A DNA stretch of 64,000 bases from Saccharopolyspora phatthalungensis (GTDB lineage Bacteria; Actinomycetota; Actinomycetes; Mycobacteriales; Pseudonocardiaceae). Location: contig NZ_JACHIW010000002.1 of assembly GCF_014203395.1 (NCBI RefSeq), positions 1-64,000 on the forward strand, written 5' to 3'. The translations under genes were made by a program, and so were the position numbers. The notes beneath the pieces are model-generated. The model saw nothing but the letters and a program-made list of their open reading frames with translations, was not told the origin of the DNA and searched no databases. Of this stretch, positions 51,241 through 60,739 are shown piece after piece (position 1 is the stretch's first letter; every line of letters starts with the position of its first letter).

Positions 51241-54200
51241 TCACGGCCCGACGTGGACGTGGGCGGCCCACAGCCGCGGGTCATGGGGGTGGAGCCGGCG
51301 CATTTCGCGCACCGTTCGGTGCAGGGCTTCGGCCGCATTGGCCGGGTTCAGGCCGGCTTGGTCGTCGAGTTCGGCATAGAGTGCTTCGACGATCGTGGTG
51401 TCGTCTTCGATCGGCCACAATGGACCGATCACATGCTTGAAACCCGCTACGTGGTGCAGCAGCGGTAGCAGCTGCGTGATCGAGCAGGGTGGGTGGCCTT
51501 GGGCCACCGTGACCTCGTTGGCCGACAGGTAACCGAATTCCGCCGATCCCCGCAGCCGGGCCAGGTCGGCGAGCGCGAGCGGGCTGTCGTCGGCGCCGAC
51601 CAGCCGACTCGATGAGCAGTCGTGTGCCTGCTGCGTGCCCTGGCAGGCGAAATGAACTGGCCCGGGACCGGTCAAGGTGGTGAGCACGGTCGGGCGCGTC
51701 GACTCGGTGAGTTCGATGACCTTCGTGGCAGGCCACCGGCGGGCCACCAGGCGGGCTTCGTCGTGCGCGGTCGCGTGGTTGCCGAGCACAACGCGCGGGT
51801 CACGAGCGGTCCCGGCCGGGAAGTCGGCCTGACGTGCGCGCAGCAACGACCGCAACGTCGCGGTGTAGGACGGCACCGTGCGCTCCAGGACCGACCGGCC
51901 CCTGCCGGGCAGCGCCTCCAAGCCGGCGGCGTGCAGCGGCAAAAACGCGGCCGGGCCGGTGGGGCACCACCAGATGCGGGGCCAGCGCTGGTTTTCGGCC
52001 GGTACTCGACCGTAGGCGGTGACGTGGTAGTAGCTGAGCACGTTGAACACCGGCGCCGCCACCGATCGCCAGAGCCAGTCCAACACCGCCCATACATCGG
52101 CGGCACTATTGGCCTCCAGAAGCAGTCGGGTGTGCTTCGCGGTGCTGCGGATGTCGAGGTTCGGCAGGGTCAGACCGACCGCCTCACCGGCGGTCACGAG
52201 CAGGGCATGCGACCCGTACGCGCTGACGTTCAGCAGCACCACGGGACCCTCGGCGGCTGCGCCGCTGAGCTGTTCGAACGCCGTCGGCTCCAGGTACTGG
52301 CCGAAGCCCGGGCGGCGGCGGACCTCGTCGACCAGCTGCTCCCATTCGTCGGCTAGCCGGCGCTGGCGATGCACGGCCTTGCGGCGCACCGCCGCTGCGA
52401 GCAGGTTGTCCGGTAGGTAGTCGAGTTGTCGTCGGACGCGTTGCAGGTCCGCCGCGATGTTGGGATGTTCCTGGGCGAGCGCGGCGTGCTCGTCGGCTGC
52501 ACCGCCAACGCGAGCGAGCAACAGGTTCCTGCCGTGCTCCAGCAACTCGACGGCCCGTTTGGGGGTCCCGTCGTGCACCGCGCAAGCAACCGTGTCCGCG
52601 AGCAGGGCCGACAGCTCGTGCTGCTGCGCGGCGTCCGGTGCGGGTCCGAACCGCGTGACCATAGGGAACAGGCCCATCGCCAACTTGAACATGGTCGCCG
52701 CTTCTTCCCAGCGGCCGGTCTCGGCGGCGAGGCGCCCGGCCAGCGCCGCTGCTCGCATCCGCGCAGCGGCCGGTGCCGTCCGCAGCTGCGCGGCAGCCCG
52801 CAACGTGGTGTACGCGAGTCGGTAAGTGCGCCGCCGGTTCTGCTTGGATTGCCGTCGCAGGGCGTTGCCGAGTTCGAGCGACACCGCCGCGCGTTCCGGA
52901 TCTTCCGCGGGCATCGCCGCCAAGACCCTTTGGTACATGGTGATCGCGGTGTTCAGCGCGGTCTTGGCGTGCAAGTGTTCGTGCTCGCGCATGGCGAGCT
53001 GGCCGCGCTGCATCCAGCAGCCCAACCGCATCGGACCATCGGCAGGCGCTAGGCGTTCGAGTTCGGCCAGCGCCGCATCGGCGCGGGCGAGGTCGTCGTC
53101 CGAACCGGCGTGCTCGAAGCGGCAGAGCAGGCAAGATACGAAGACCCGCAGCGCGCAACAGCGAACCTCGTTCGGTGCGTCGGTGCAGGAAGCCGCTTTG
53201 GCCGCGAAATCCACCGCGACATCAAGCGTGCGGCCGTCCCGGGTCAGCGCGAACCGGCGGCGCTGTAGTTCGCTGACGGCCAACAGCACGGACGCGAATC
53301 GGTGATCACCGGCGCGCAGTCGGTCCACCGACCGGTCGATCACCTGGATGGCTTGATCCAGCGCAGTTCGGTCCGTCGTGCAGTCGAAGTGCTCAACGGC
53401 CGCGCCAGCCAGGTTGAACAGCAACGTTGCGAGGATGCCCTCGCCGTGCGGACTCTCGCCCGCCGCGTGGCACAGCACGTCGACGGCGTCGCGGAGATCG
53501 TCGGGATCGCCGTTCTCGTCGAACCGCAGCCGCAGCGCAATTCCTAGTCGGCAGATCGCCAGCCGCGAGTCTGCTCCGGCGGGCAGCGCCTCGGCAGCGC
53601 TGTAGAGCAGCTGCACGGCGGTGTTGAGTTTCTCCAGGTCGTCATCCCGGCTGAAGCAGTTGAGCAACGTCGTGCCGGCTCGCAAGAGCAGCATCGGCCG
53701 GTCGGGCAGGTCAACCGGGGCGTCGGCAGCTGCTTCGTGCAGCACGCCGACGGCTTCGTCCGTTTCGGTGCCGCCGAGCTCGGCGTGCAACCACAGCGCA
53801 TCGGCGAGCTGGACGAGTGTCGCGACGCGCTGGTGAGATCCTCGCGAACTGAGCTGGAGCGCTTGCCGGAAGGCCACGATGGCTTCCTCGACCAGCTCCG
53901 CCCGTCGGCTGCGCCGCCCCTGCTTGAACAGCGCGAGGGCGAGATTCGACCAGTAAAGCGGACGCTGCCGATCGTTGCGCCGCGCCGAGTCGAGCGCTTC
54001 ACGGTAGTACTTGATCGCATCGTCGAGATCCGCCGCACTGCCGTGGGCTTCGAACCACAGGTGCATCGCGTTGCCCAGGTTGTTCACCGCGGCGGAGCGT
54101 TGCGGGTCGTTGGGAGGAATCGTCTCCACGATGCGCGACAGCGCCTCGGTGGTCTCCGGAAGCGCGGCGAAATCACGACTTCGCACCATGTGCTGGAGGG

Positions 54201-54255
54201 CGGCGATGGCTGCCTCATGACTCGATGGGTGCGGCCGTCCTGGAGAACTGGTCAT
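51241..54255 (-). CDS. TPR-CHAT protein with a degenerate protease site
   Basis: 1004 residues. From about residue 5 to 540 there are repeated helical pairs of the TPR type (for example NNLGNAMHLWFEAHG, and VSLELGNALRRQSK), and the C-terminal 300 residues form a CHAT (caspase-HetF-associated) domain. Active CHAT proteases usually have HFACHG and LSACxT. Here these read HFACQG (Gln872, codon 51640-51642) and YLSANE (Asn913, codon 51517-51519), so both catalytic residues are replaced. It is probably a scaffold or ligand-binding relative and not a protease. The ATG at 54255 follows GGAG. No partner gene is adjacent. Confidence 0.85.
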   Translation of the reverse strand: MTSSPGRPHPSSHEAAIAALQHMVRSRDFAALPETTEALSRIVETIPPNDPQRSAAVNNLGNAMHLWFEAHGSAADLDDAIKYYREALDSARRNDRQRPLYWSNLALALFKQGRRSRRAELVEEAIVAFRQALQLSSRGSHQRVATLVQLADALWLHAELGGTETDEAVGVLHEAAADAPVDLPDRPMLLLRAGTTLLNCFSRDDDLEKLNTAVQLLYSAAEALPAGADSRLAICRLGIALRLRFDENGDPDDLRDAVDVLCHAAGESPHGEGILATLLFNLAGAAVEHFDCTTDRTALDQAIQVIDRSVDRLRAGDHRFASVLLAVSELQRRRFALTRDGRTLDVAVDFAAKAASCTDAPNEVRCCALRVFVSCLLCRFEHAGSDDDLARADAALAELERLAPADGPMRLGCWMQRGQLAMREHEHLHAKTALNTAITMYQRVLAAMPAEDPERAAVSLELGNALRRQSKQNRRRTYRLAYTTLRAAAQLRTAPAAARMRAAALAGRLAAETGRWEEAATMFKLAMGLFPMVTRFGPAPDAAQQHELSALLADTVACAVHDGTPKRAVELLEHGRNLLLARVGGAADEHAALAQEHPNIAADLQRVRRQLDYLPDNLLAAAVRRKAVHRQRRLADEWEQLVDEVRRRPGFGQYLEPTAFEQLSGAAAEGPVVLLNVSAYGSHALLVTAGEAVGLTLPNLDIRSTAKHTRLLLEANSAADVWAVLDWLWRSVAAPVFNVLSYYHVTAYGRVPAENQRWPRIWWCPTGPAAFLPLHAAGLEALPGRGRSVLERTVPSYTATLRSLLRARQADFPAGTARDPRVVLGNHATAHDEARLVARRWPATKVIELTESTRPTVLTTLTGPGPVHFACQGTQQAHDCSSSRLVGADDSPLALADLARLRGSAEFGYLSANEVTVAQGHPPCSITQLLPLLHHVAGFKHVIGPLWPIEDDTTIVEALYAELDDQAGLNPANAAEALHRTVREMRRLHPHDPRLWAAHVHVGP

Positions 54256-54750
54256 CAAGCTCCGCTTCGCTCGCGTGCATCGGTGACAGTTGACAGCGTG
54301 CGGCCGGTTCGACTGCTTTGGCATCCGCCGAACGGTGGTGCCTGGACACCGGGTAGCGGTCGGCCGAACTCCTCCGATGGTCGGATCGACTGGTGAGCGG
54401 ATGCGCTCGGCGTCCGGTTTGTACCGCCACCTGTATTAATTATCTTGACCGGCCCAGCGACGTGCAGCGCATTCGGGTGTAATACCTTACGTCCGGTGAC
54501 GAGAGAGGTCCGAATGCGCCGGTGCGCCTGCTGGCGCGGGCTGCTCACGCTGAGCTGCCCGCCGGAGGCCGACTCTCGGTCATAGATCGCCGATTTCCGG
54601 TCCCGCTGCACACTTTCACTTATTATCGCATGCGAATCCGGAAATTTTGATGTAACACCGCGTACTTCGCTTAAGTTTTGCTCCAATCGGCCCGGCGCCC
54701 CGGGTGCCCGGGAAACGTCGCCATTCCGTCCGATATGGACGCCGAGGCGG
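54256..54750 (-). other. AT-richer intergenic DNA between the CHAT gene and the IS
   Basis: About 500 nt without a gene. It includes the promoter region of the CHAT gene and an AT-rich patch near 54431-54447 (TGTATTAATTATCTTGA). A second AT-rich patch lies at 54612-54650. I see no repeat array and no recognisable RNA gene. Confidence 0.5.
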
Positions 54751-54758
54751 TCTTTATG
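54751..54758 (+). repeat. Left target-site duplication of the IS element
   Basis: TCTTTATG directly before the left inverted repeat. The identical octamer follows the right end at 56281-56288. Confidence 0.9.
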
Positions 54759-54836
54759 CCAAGGCCGTGAAGTTAAGGGGTTTGGCCTGGTGTCAAGGGG
54801 GCGCGGGATGTTGTGTGGGGTGGCCTGGATATGAGG

Positions 54837-54894
54837 AACGGAGCTCCTGTTAGAACGGTGTCGACCAAGATCACCTGATAACGGGAGCTCCGTT
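54837..54894 (+). promoter_or_regulatory. Hairpin covering the transposase ribosome site
   Basis: AACGGAGCTCCTGTTA (54837-54852) pairs with TAACGGGAGCTCCGTT (54879-54894) at 15 of 16 positions across a 26-nt loop. The right arm contains the GGGAG ribosome site and the first two bases of the TTG start. A transcript coming from outside would fold and hide the site, while one started inside the loop would not. Confidence 0.6.
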
Positions 54895-56266
54895 GGTTTC
54901 TGAGTCTGTCATGACCCGCGAGGTCCGGGTCGCCGGGGGTGTGTTCGCGCCCGGCCATCTGGGCGAGCTGACCCGGATCGTGCCGTTTGAGATGGTCGAT
55001 GACGTGCTGGCCGGCTGCGGGCGGGTCCAGGCGCGGGTGCGCAAACTCCCGTCGCGGGTCGTGGTGTACCTGCTGCTGGCGGCGGGATTGTTCGAAGGTC
55101 TGGGATTTCGGGGTGTGTGGGCCAGACTGGTCGCCGGGCTCGACGGGCTGAGGGTGCCGCGTCCGAGCGCGACCGCGATCAGGCTTGCCCGTCAACGCCT
55201 TGGTGTGGCGCCGTTGAAGGCGTTGTTCGACCTGCTGCGGGGCCCCGCGGCAGGGCCCCGCACCGCCGGCACCCGGTGGCGCAACCTGCTGGTGACCGCG
55301 ATCGATGGCACCACAATGGACGTGCCCGACACCCCCGCCAACACCGGTTGGCTGGGCAAACACGGCGGCACGCACCGTAAGGCGGGCTATCCGCACGTGC
55401 GGGTGGCCGCGCTGGTGGCCTGCGGGACACGCACGATCCTCGATGCGGTCTTCGGGCCCCGCAGCCAGGGCGAGACCACCCTGGCCCGGCAACTGGTGCC
55501 CAGCATGGGCACCGGGATGCTGGTACTGGGCGACCGGATGTTCGGCTGCCAGAGGCTGCTGGCGGCGATCACCGGTACCGGCGCGCACGTGCTGGTGCGG
55601 CTCAAACGCAACCGGAAAACCCCGGTCCTGCAGCGCTACCCGGACGGGTCGTTCCTCTCGGTACTCGGCGGCCTGAAGGTCCGCGTCATCACCTGCGAGA
55701 TCACCATCGCCACCACCGCCGGGCGCCGCAGCGAGATCTACCGGCTGGCCACCACCCTCTGCGATCACCGCCGTTACCCCGCCGGCGAGATCATCATCCT
55801 CTACCACCAGCGGTGGGAGATCGAAACCGCCTACCTGGAACTGAAATCCACCATCCTGGGCAGCCGCGTGCTGCGCAGCCAGACTCCCGACGGCATCGCC
55901 CAGGAGATCTATGCCCTGCTCACCGTTTACCAGGTCCTGCGGATCGCGATCACCGACGCCGCCGAGGCGGCCGGGGTCGATCCCGACCGGGCCAGCTTCA
56001 CCACCGCTCTGCACACCGCCCGCGACCAACTCGTCCAGGCCGCCAATGTCATCACCGGCACCGTGATCGATCTCGTGGGCACCATCGGAGGCCACGTCCT
56101 GGACAACCTGCTGCCCCCACGCCGCCTGCGAGTCAGCCCCCGCGCGGTCAAACGCCCACTCTCCCGCTACGCACACCAAAGCCTGCGCATCGACAGAACC
56201 AGCTACAAAGCCACCCTCGACATAAACCTCCTCACCGAGGACTTGACAACATCACCCAGCCCCTAA
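54893..56266 (+). CDS. IS4-family transposase
   Basis: 457 residues, DDE transposase. The first Asp is in TAIDGTTMDVPD and the second in MLVLGDRMFG. The third region has YHQRWEIETAYLELK, an exact Y-(2)-R-(3)-E-(6)-K signature of the IS4 family. No frameshift or stop is seen, so it should be active. TTG 54893 has GGGAG at proper distance, but that site is inside the hairpin arm. ATG 54911 is an alternative start. It catalyses cut-and-paste movement of the element. Confidence 0.93.
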   Translation: MVSESVMTREVRVAGGVFAPGHLGELTRIVPFEMVDDVLAGCGRVQARVRKLPSRVVVYLLLAAGLFEGLGFRGVWARLVAGLDGLRVPRPSATAIRLARQRLGVAPLKALFDLLRGPAAGPRTAGTRWRNLLVTAIDGTTMDVPDTPANTGWLGKHGGTHRKAGYPHVRVAALVACGTRTILDAVFGPRSQGETTLARQLVPSMGTGMLVLGDRMFGCQRLLAAITGTGAHVLVRLKRNRKTPVLQRYPDGSFLSVLGGLKVRVITCEITIATTAGRRSEIYRLATTLCDHRRYPAGEIIILYHQRWEIETAYLELKSTILGSRVLRSQTPDGIAQEIYALLTVYQVLRIAITDAAEAAGVDPDRASFTTALHTARDQLVQAANVITGTVIDLVGTIGGHVLDNLLPPRRLRVSPRAVKRPLSRYAHQSLRIDRTSYKATLDINLLTEDLTTSPSP

Positions 56267-56280
56267 CTTCACGGCCTTGG

Positions 56281-56288
56281 TCTTTATG
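56281..56288 (+). repeat. Right target-site duplication of the IS element
   Basis: TCTTTATG directly after the right inverted repeat, identical to 54751-54758. Confidence 0.9.
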
Positions 56289-56887
56289 CCGAAGTCGACC
56301 GGGGTTCAGCGGCGTTAAGAATCCACTGTGGACATGGTCTTGCATGGCCGCCCGGGCGTGCGGCCCTCGGGTGGCGGCTCCCGGCCGAACCGGCGGGATT
56401 TGTCCGGATCGGATGCCGGACGTCATCGGCGTGCTGCTCCGGCCCGCTTTGACGAGGATTGTCGGCGACCACCCGTGGACGGCTCCGAAGTCCCCGCGCG
56501 AACTCGCCCGACGGGCGGGCGGCATTCTCCCATGTGTGGCGTCGCCGTGGTGCCGGATTGGCGGAAGATTCAGCCGTGGAATGGTCTGGAAAATGGACCG
56601 GCGGGTAATGCTGAGTCGCCCTGGCGTGTCCTCCGTTTGTGGTAACTTGGATTTTGACCGCGGCATTGTTGTCCGATTTATGCGGCGACGAAGAAGTCGC
56701 CGAGGTATCCGGGGGGATGGCTCGCTTCTGCTGACACGCGTGGTCCGACGCGCCGACAAATTGGAATAAGCCAGTTGACGAACTCCGGTGTGCTCCGTGC
56801 TACCGAGAGGTCATCGAGTGCTGGCCGCGGTTGGTCACCGGCGCTCGAAAATTGTCGTTTTCCACATTGATCCGGAGGATTTCTCGA
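56289..56887 (+). other. Intergenic DNA before the FAD oxidase
   Basis: About 600 nt with no convincing gene. A 105-residue open frame at 56328-56645 has poor codon bias and no motif. The segment from 56600 on is A/T-richer and likely holds the promoter of the oxidase gene, which has a GGAGGA ribosome site at 56873-56878. Confidence 0.5.
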
Positions 56888-58573
56888 ATGACGCAAATCG
56901 AACCAGGGTCGGGGCCGCAGATTCCTTACGCGAGGGCTGCCAATGGCGGCAACGCGGATGACGCGGAATCCTTGACGGGCTGGATCGAGGCCGCCGGTAC
57001 GTTCGCCGGGGTCGGTAACCCCGCGTTCGGCCCGGTCACGGTCACGCCGGCCCAACAGCAGTACCCCGACCTGGTCAGGGGGCTGAACCAGCGCTACATC
57101 GGGCACCCGGAGGAAGTGCGCCTGGTCGACTCGACCGAGCAGGTCGTGCGCGCCGTGCAGGACGCGGTCCACGCCGGCAAGCGCCTCAGCGTGCGCAGCG
57201 GCGGGCACTGCCTGGAGGACTTCGTCTACCACCCGGATGTCCAGGTCGTCATCGACGTGTCCCGGCTGAACGGGGTGTACTACGACGCCGTCCGGCGGGC
57301 CGTGGCGGTGGAGTCCGGCGCGACGCTTTACAGCGTGTACGAGCGGTTGTACAAGGTCTGGGGCGTGACGATCCCGGCCGGGATCTGCTATTCCGTCGGG
57401 GTCGGCGGGCATGTCACCGGGGGCGGCTGGGGCATGCTCTGCCGCCAGTTCGGCCTGGTCGTCGACCACCTCTACGCCGTGGAGGTGGTCGTGGTCGACG
57501 CGGCCGGCCGCGCTCGCTCCGTGGTCGCCACTCGGGAGCCGGACGACCCCAACCGCGAGCTCTGGTGGGCCCACACCGGAGGCGGCGGCGGCAACTTCGG
57601 TGTGGTGACGCGGTTCTGGTTCCGCTCGCCGGGCGCCACCGGCCGCACGCCGGCCGCGCTGTTGCCGAAGCCGCCGAAAACGGTGCTGCTCAGCGGAATC
57701 GCCTGGCCCTGGAACGAACTCAGCCGGGAGGAGTTCGCGAAACTGATCAAGAACTACGGTGCCTGGCACGTCGCCAACAGCGCGCCGGAGAACCCGAATC
57801 GGGCGTTGTGCAGCACGATGTTGCTCAACCACGTCTCCAATGGCCAGATCGGGTTGGTCACGCAGGTAGACGCCTCGGCGCCCAACGCCGAGGGGATCCT
57901 GCGGGACTACCTGACCGCGATCAATGCAGGAATCCAGGTCGAGCACGGCGCGATCACCACCGACATGGGCGAGCACACCGCGATGCCGCAGTTCGCGACC
58001 CCGCGCGAACTACCGTGGCTGGAGGCCACCCGATACCTCGGCACGGCCAGCTCGTTCCTCAACGATCCGACGTTGCGCGCCGACTACAAGTCCAGCTACA
58101 TGCGGGACAACTTCACGGACGGCCATGTGGCGGCCCTGTACGAACACTTGAACAGCCCGGACATCAACAACCCTTCGGCATCGGTGACGGTCAGCTCCTT
58201 CGGTGGCCAGGTCAACGCGGTGCCCGAGAACGCCACCGCGTCGGCGCACCGCGACTCGGCGTTCAAGCTGCTCTGGCAGGTGATGTGGACCGATCCGGCC
58301 GATGACGCGAAGTACCTGGGCTGGATCCGGAAGAGTTACCACAAGACCTATGCCGACACCGGCGGAGTACCGGTGCCCAACGCGGTCACCGGTGGCTGTT
58401 ACGTCAATTACCCGGACGACGACCTCGGTGATCCGGTGTTCAACCGGTCGACGGTGCCCTGGCACGACCTGTACTACAAGGGCAACTACCCGCGGTTGCA
58501 GCGGATCAAGCGTGAATGGGATCCGCGTGGTGTCTTTCGTCACAGCCAGTCGATCCGGCCTGCGGGAGAGTGA
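56888..58573 (+). CDS. Bicovalent FAD oxidase of the berberine-bridge type
   Basis: 561 residues of the BBE/VAO fold. SVRSGGHCLEDF carries the FAD-linking His and GGWGMLCRQFGLVVDH the Cys that forms the second covalent link, as in aclacinomycin oxidoreductase and GilR. The C-terminal BBE segment is GGCYVNYPDDD with the later LYYKGNYPRLQRIKREWDP. These enzymes oxidise late polyketide or glycoside intermediates with O2. Position next to a SARP and a type II PKS suggests a tailoring step there. The enzyme lacks a signal peptide. A strong hairpin follows at 58635-58671. Confidence 0.88.
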   Translation: MTQIEPGSGPQIPYARAANGGNADDAESLTGWIEAAGTFAGVGNPAFGPVTVTPAQQQYPDLVRGLNQRYIGHPEEVRLVDSTEQVVRAVQDAVHAGKRLSVRSGGHCLEDFVYHPDVQVVIDVSRLNGVYYDAVRRAVAVESGATLYSVYERLYKVWGVTIPAGICYSVGVGGHVTGGGWGMLCRQFGLVVDHLYAVEVVVVDAAGRARSVVATREPDDPNRELWWAHTGGGGGNFGVVTRFWFRSPGATGRTPAALLPKPPKTVLLSGIAWPWNELSREEFAKLIKNYGAWHVANSAPENPNRALCSTMLLNHVSNGQIGLVTQVDASAPNAEGILRDYLTAINAGIQVEHGAITTDMGEHTAMPQFATPRELPWLEATRYLGTASSFLNDPTLRADYKSSYMRDNFTDGHVAALYEHLNSPDINNPSASVTVSSFGGQVNAVPENATASAHRDSAFKLLWQVMWTDPADDAKYLGWIRKSYHKTYADTGGVPVPNAVTGGCYVNYPDDDLGDPVFNRSTVPWHDLYYKGNYPRLQRIKREWDPRGVFRHSQSIRPAGE

Positions 58574-58634
58574 ATCGCTGGGCCGGCGGCCGGTCCGTTG
58601 ACTGTGTTCGATCCGGCCTGGCAGAAATGCGGAC

Positions 58635-58671
58635 GCCTGGCCGAGACACCGAGTCGGTGTCTCGGCCAGGC
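58635..58671 (+). terminator. Strong hairpin terminator after the FAD oxidase
   Basis: GCCTGGCCGAGACACCGA pairs perfectly with its complement TCGGTGTCTCGGCCAGGC across a single base, an 18-bp stem, 62 nt after the stop. There is no long T-run, as usual in actinomycetes. Confidence 0.8.
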
Positions 58672-59051
58672 TTCGTCGAGGGTGCGGAGTTGACCGCTAT
58701 TCTGATCGGTCCTCACGCTTTTCCGGAAAAATCCGGCACAGGCGCGCCAGGTACGGCTTACTCCCATTATCCCGGCTAGCTACGGCGAATGCAGCTTGAC
58801 GGATTCCACCGTTGTTCGGTACGTCGTGCGATGTCTGTTCGCGGGGCCGAGTCGGCGATGCTTGACGCTCGGGGTGCAAAAGTCTAGCCTCGACAGCGAA
58901 TGGGGTCACACACTACGGGCTTGCGTCGGTGACGCTGTCGTTGCCGTGGGGGCACGTCTGGGGGAATCCTGCTGGGGGATTCATTTCTGGTGTAATGATT
59001 CTGTTCGGTTCTCTGCGCTTTGATTCTACGAATGCATGTCCTGGAGGACTG
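58672..59051 (+). other. Upstream region of the SARP gene
   Basis: About 380 nt without a supported gene. The stretch 58975-59035 is A/T-rich and probably contains the promoter. A ribosome site GGAGGA at 59043-59048 precedes ATG 59052. I found no clear SARP-type heptamer repeats by eye. Confidence 0.5.
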
Positions 59052-59897
59052 ATGCAGTTCAGTGTGCTCGGGCCATTGGTGTTGACGTCTGAATTCGCTA
59101 GTCCCGTGCTGAAGGCGGCGAAGCCGAAGCAAATCCTGGCGTTGTTGACGATTAGGGCGAACACGATCGTATCGATGCACGAGCTCATCGCGGAGGTATG
59201 GGACGAAGCGCCTCCGGTGAGCGCCGTGACGACCATCCAGTCCTACGTCGTACAACTCCGGAAGCTGCTCGCGACCGCCGCGAACCTGACGGTGCCGGCC
59301 GATGCCAAGCGGATCCTGTCCACCGAACACAACGGTTACGTGCTGCGGATCCCGAACGAATCATTGGACCTCCAGCGGTTCATGGCCAGTGCCAGACTGG
59401 GTGCCCAGGCGCTCGCCGATGGGGACGACGAGGGTGCGGCGCGCCAGTTGCGCGAGGCGCTCGACCTGTGGCGCGGCCCAGCTCTCGTCGACGTGCCGCA
59501 CGGGCCGCTGCTCAGCACGCACGTCACGGCCATGGAGCAGTGCCGGATGAGCGTGCTGGAACAGCGGGTCGAGGCGGATCTGCGGCTCGGCCGGCACCAC
59601 GCGCTGCTGACCGAACTCACCGCGCTGACCGCCGATCGGCCGTTCAACGAGAACCTCGCCGCCAAGTTCATGCTCGCGCTCTACCGCTCCGGGCAGCGTT
59701 GGAAGGCGCTGTCGGTCTACCAGGAACTCCGGCATTCGCTGGTGGAGCAATTGGGATTGGAGCCCAGCCTGACCCTGATCCGGCTGCAACACGCGATCCT
59801 GAACTCCGACCCGACGCTGGATTCGCCGCCGGGTAACGGGAAACCGTGGTCGACGGACGAGTTGATGCTCGCCTTGGCACAACCGACGACCGGATGA
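59052..59897 (+). CDS. SARP-family pathway activator
   Basis: 281 residues. The N-terminal winged helix (to about residue 95) has FSVLGPLVLTSEF, KPKQILALLTIRANTIVSM and YVVQLRKLL. From residue 100 on is a bacterial transcriptional activation domain (FMASARLGAQALADGDDEG, VEQLGLEPSLTLIRLQHAIL). The size and plan match DnrI/ActII-4 activators, which bind heptamer repeats at antibiotic promoters. It should switch on the type II polyketide genes to its right and perhaps the FAD oxidase to its left. Convergent with the methyltransferase, with a hairpin between them. Confidence 0.92.
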   Translation: MQFSVLGPLVLTSEFASPVLKAAKPKQILALLTIRANTIVSMHELIAEVWDEAPPVSAVTTIQSYVVQLRKLLATAANLTVPADAKRILSTEHNGYVLRIPNESLDLQRFMASARLGAQALADGDDEGAARQLREALDLWRGPALVDVPHGPLLSTHVTAMEQCRMSVLEQRVEADLRLGRHHALLTELTALTADRPFNENLAAKFMLALYRSGQRWKALSVYQELRHSLVEQLGLEPSLTLIRLQHAILNSDPTLDSPPGNGKPWSTDELMLALAQPTTG

Positions 59898-59908
59898 CAA
59901 GCGCGATT

Positions 59909-59939
59909 CCGGTGCACCACCGTTCTGGTGGTGCACCGG
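59909..59939. terminator. Bidirectional hairpin between SARP and methyltransferase genes
   Basis: CCGGTGCACCACC and GGTGGTGCACCGG make a perfect 13-bp stem with a 5-nt loop, centred between two convergent genes whose stops are at 59897 and 59960. Confidence 0.8.
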
Positions 59940-59959
59940 ATGCTTGCCGGCCCCGATCA

Positions 59960-60718
59960 TCACGTCGATCGGCGCTCGGCTTCGACAGCCCACGCGGGTG
60001 CCAGAAAACGCCCTTGTTCATCCACGTCGAAGGTCTCGATCAGCTCGGCGGGCTCGGTGAAGCCGAAGGCCGCCGCGCAGCGTTCGAGGTCTTGACGGGT
60101 GAGCGAGGTGGCGTAACCGGTGCGGCGCAGGTCGGTGATCCGCCAGTGCGCGGCCATCGAGCCGCGCAGTTCGTCCTCGCCGATATTGTTCAGCGCCGAG
60201 AACGCGTCGGTCATCCGGTCGGAGAAGCAGACCAGCAAGAGCCGCCCCCCGGGAGCACAGACGCCGTGCAACTCGGCGAGGTAGCGAAGACGCTGGTCGT
60301 ACTCAAGGCAGTGGTAGAGCGCGCTGTCCACCACCGTGTCGAACCGCCCCGCGAGGCCGGTCAGGTTCGTCGCATCGGCCTCGCGGAACTCGACCGCCGC
60401 GCCGCGTGCCCGGGCGCACTCGCGTGCCCGCCGGATCGCGGTCGGTGATCCGTCGAACCCGGTGACGCGGTAGCCGCGATCGGCCAAGAAGAAAGCGTTG
60501 TCCCCCAAGCCGCAGCCCGCGTCGAGAACGGCACCCGAGATCCGCCCGGAGCGTTCCCAGTCGACGACGACCGGCTGTGGTCCGGCGATGTCCCACGGCG
60601 TGAGTTCGCCGATCAATTGTTCGAGCGGCGACCGGCCTTGGTAAATCGCCTCGAAGTCGAGCGAGGTCAGTTCGGTGGCCGAGGTCGCGGAAGCGCTGGA
60701 AGTGCGTTGCTGGTCCAT
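59960..60718 (-). CDS. SAM-dependent methyltransferase, polyketide locus
   Basis: 252 residues. The SAM motif is AVLDAGCGLGDNAFFLA at about residues 64-80, then VTGFDGSPTAIRRAREC and EFREADATNLTGL. A start block GRSPLEQLIGELTPWDI resembles small-molecule methyltransferases of the thiopurine/nucleotide-like group. It is cotranscribed with the epimerase gene (21-nt gap). A tailoring methylation in the polyketide pathway is likely, but methyl acceptor unknown. Confidence 0.82.
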   Translation of the reverse strand: MDQQRTSSASATSATELTSLDFEAIYQGRSPLEQLIGELTPWDIAGPQPVVVDWERSGRISGAVLDAGCGLGDNAFFLADRGYRVTGFDGSPTAIRRARECARARGAAVEFREADATNLTGLAGRFDTVVDSALYHCLEYDQRLRYLAELHGVCAPGGRLLLVCFSDRMTDAFSALNNIGEDELRGSMAAHWRITDLRRTGYATSLTRQDLERCAAAFGFTEPAELIETFDVDEQGRFLAPAWAVEAERRST

Positions 60719-60739
60719 GGGTTCCCCAATGGAAGGCGG

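Larger units (their letters stand above)
54759..56280 (+). mobile_element. IS4-family insertion sequence, intact
   Basis: A 1522-bp element. Left end CCAAGGCCGTGAAGTTA followed by AGGGG; right end, reverse-complemented, CCAAGGCCGTGAAGTTA followed by GGGG. The two are flanked by the 8-bp duplication TCTTTATG. One transposase gene fills most of it. Intact ends, identical duplication and full-length transposase point to a recent insertion. It landed in intergenic DNA between the CHAT gene and the polyketide locus. Confidence 0.93.

Noticed and set aside
56328..56645. 105-residue frame between the IS and the FAD oxidase
   Set aside because: Weak codon bias, no ribosome site and no recognisable motif.
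55813..56769. 318-residue frame running from the transposase into the downstream intergenic DNA
   Set aside because: It is the +1 shadow of the transposase 3' end and crosses the IS boundary, so it cannot be an ancient gene.
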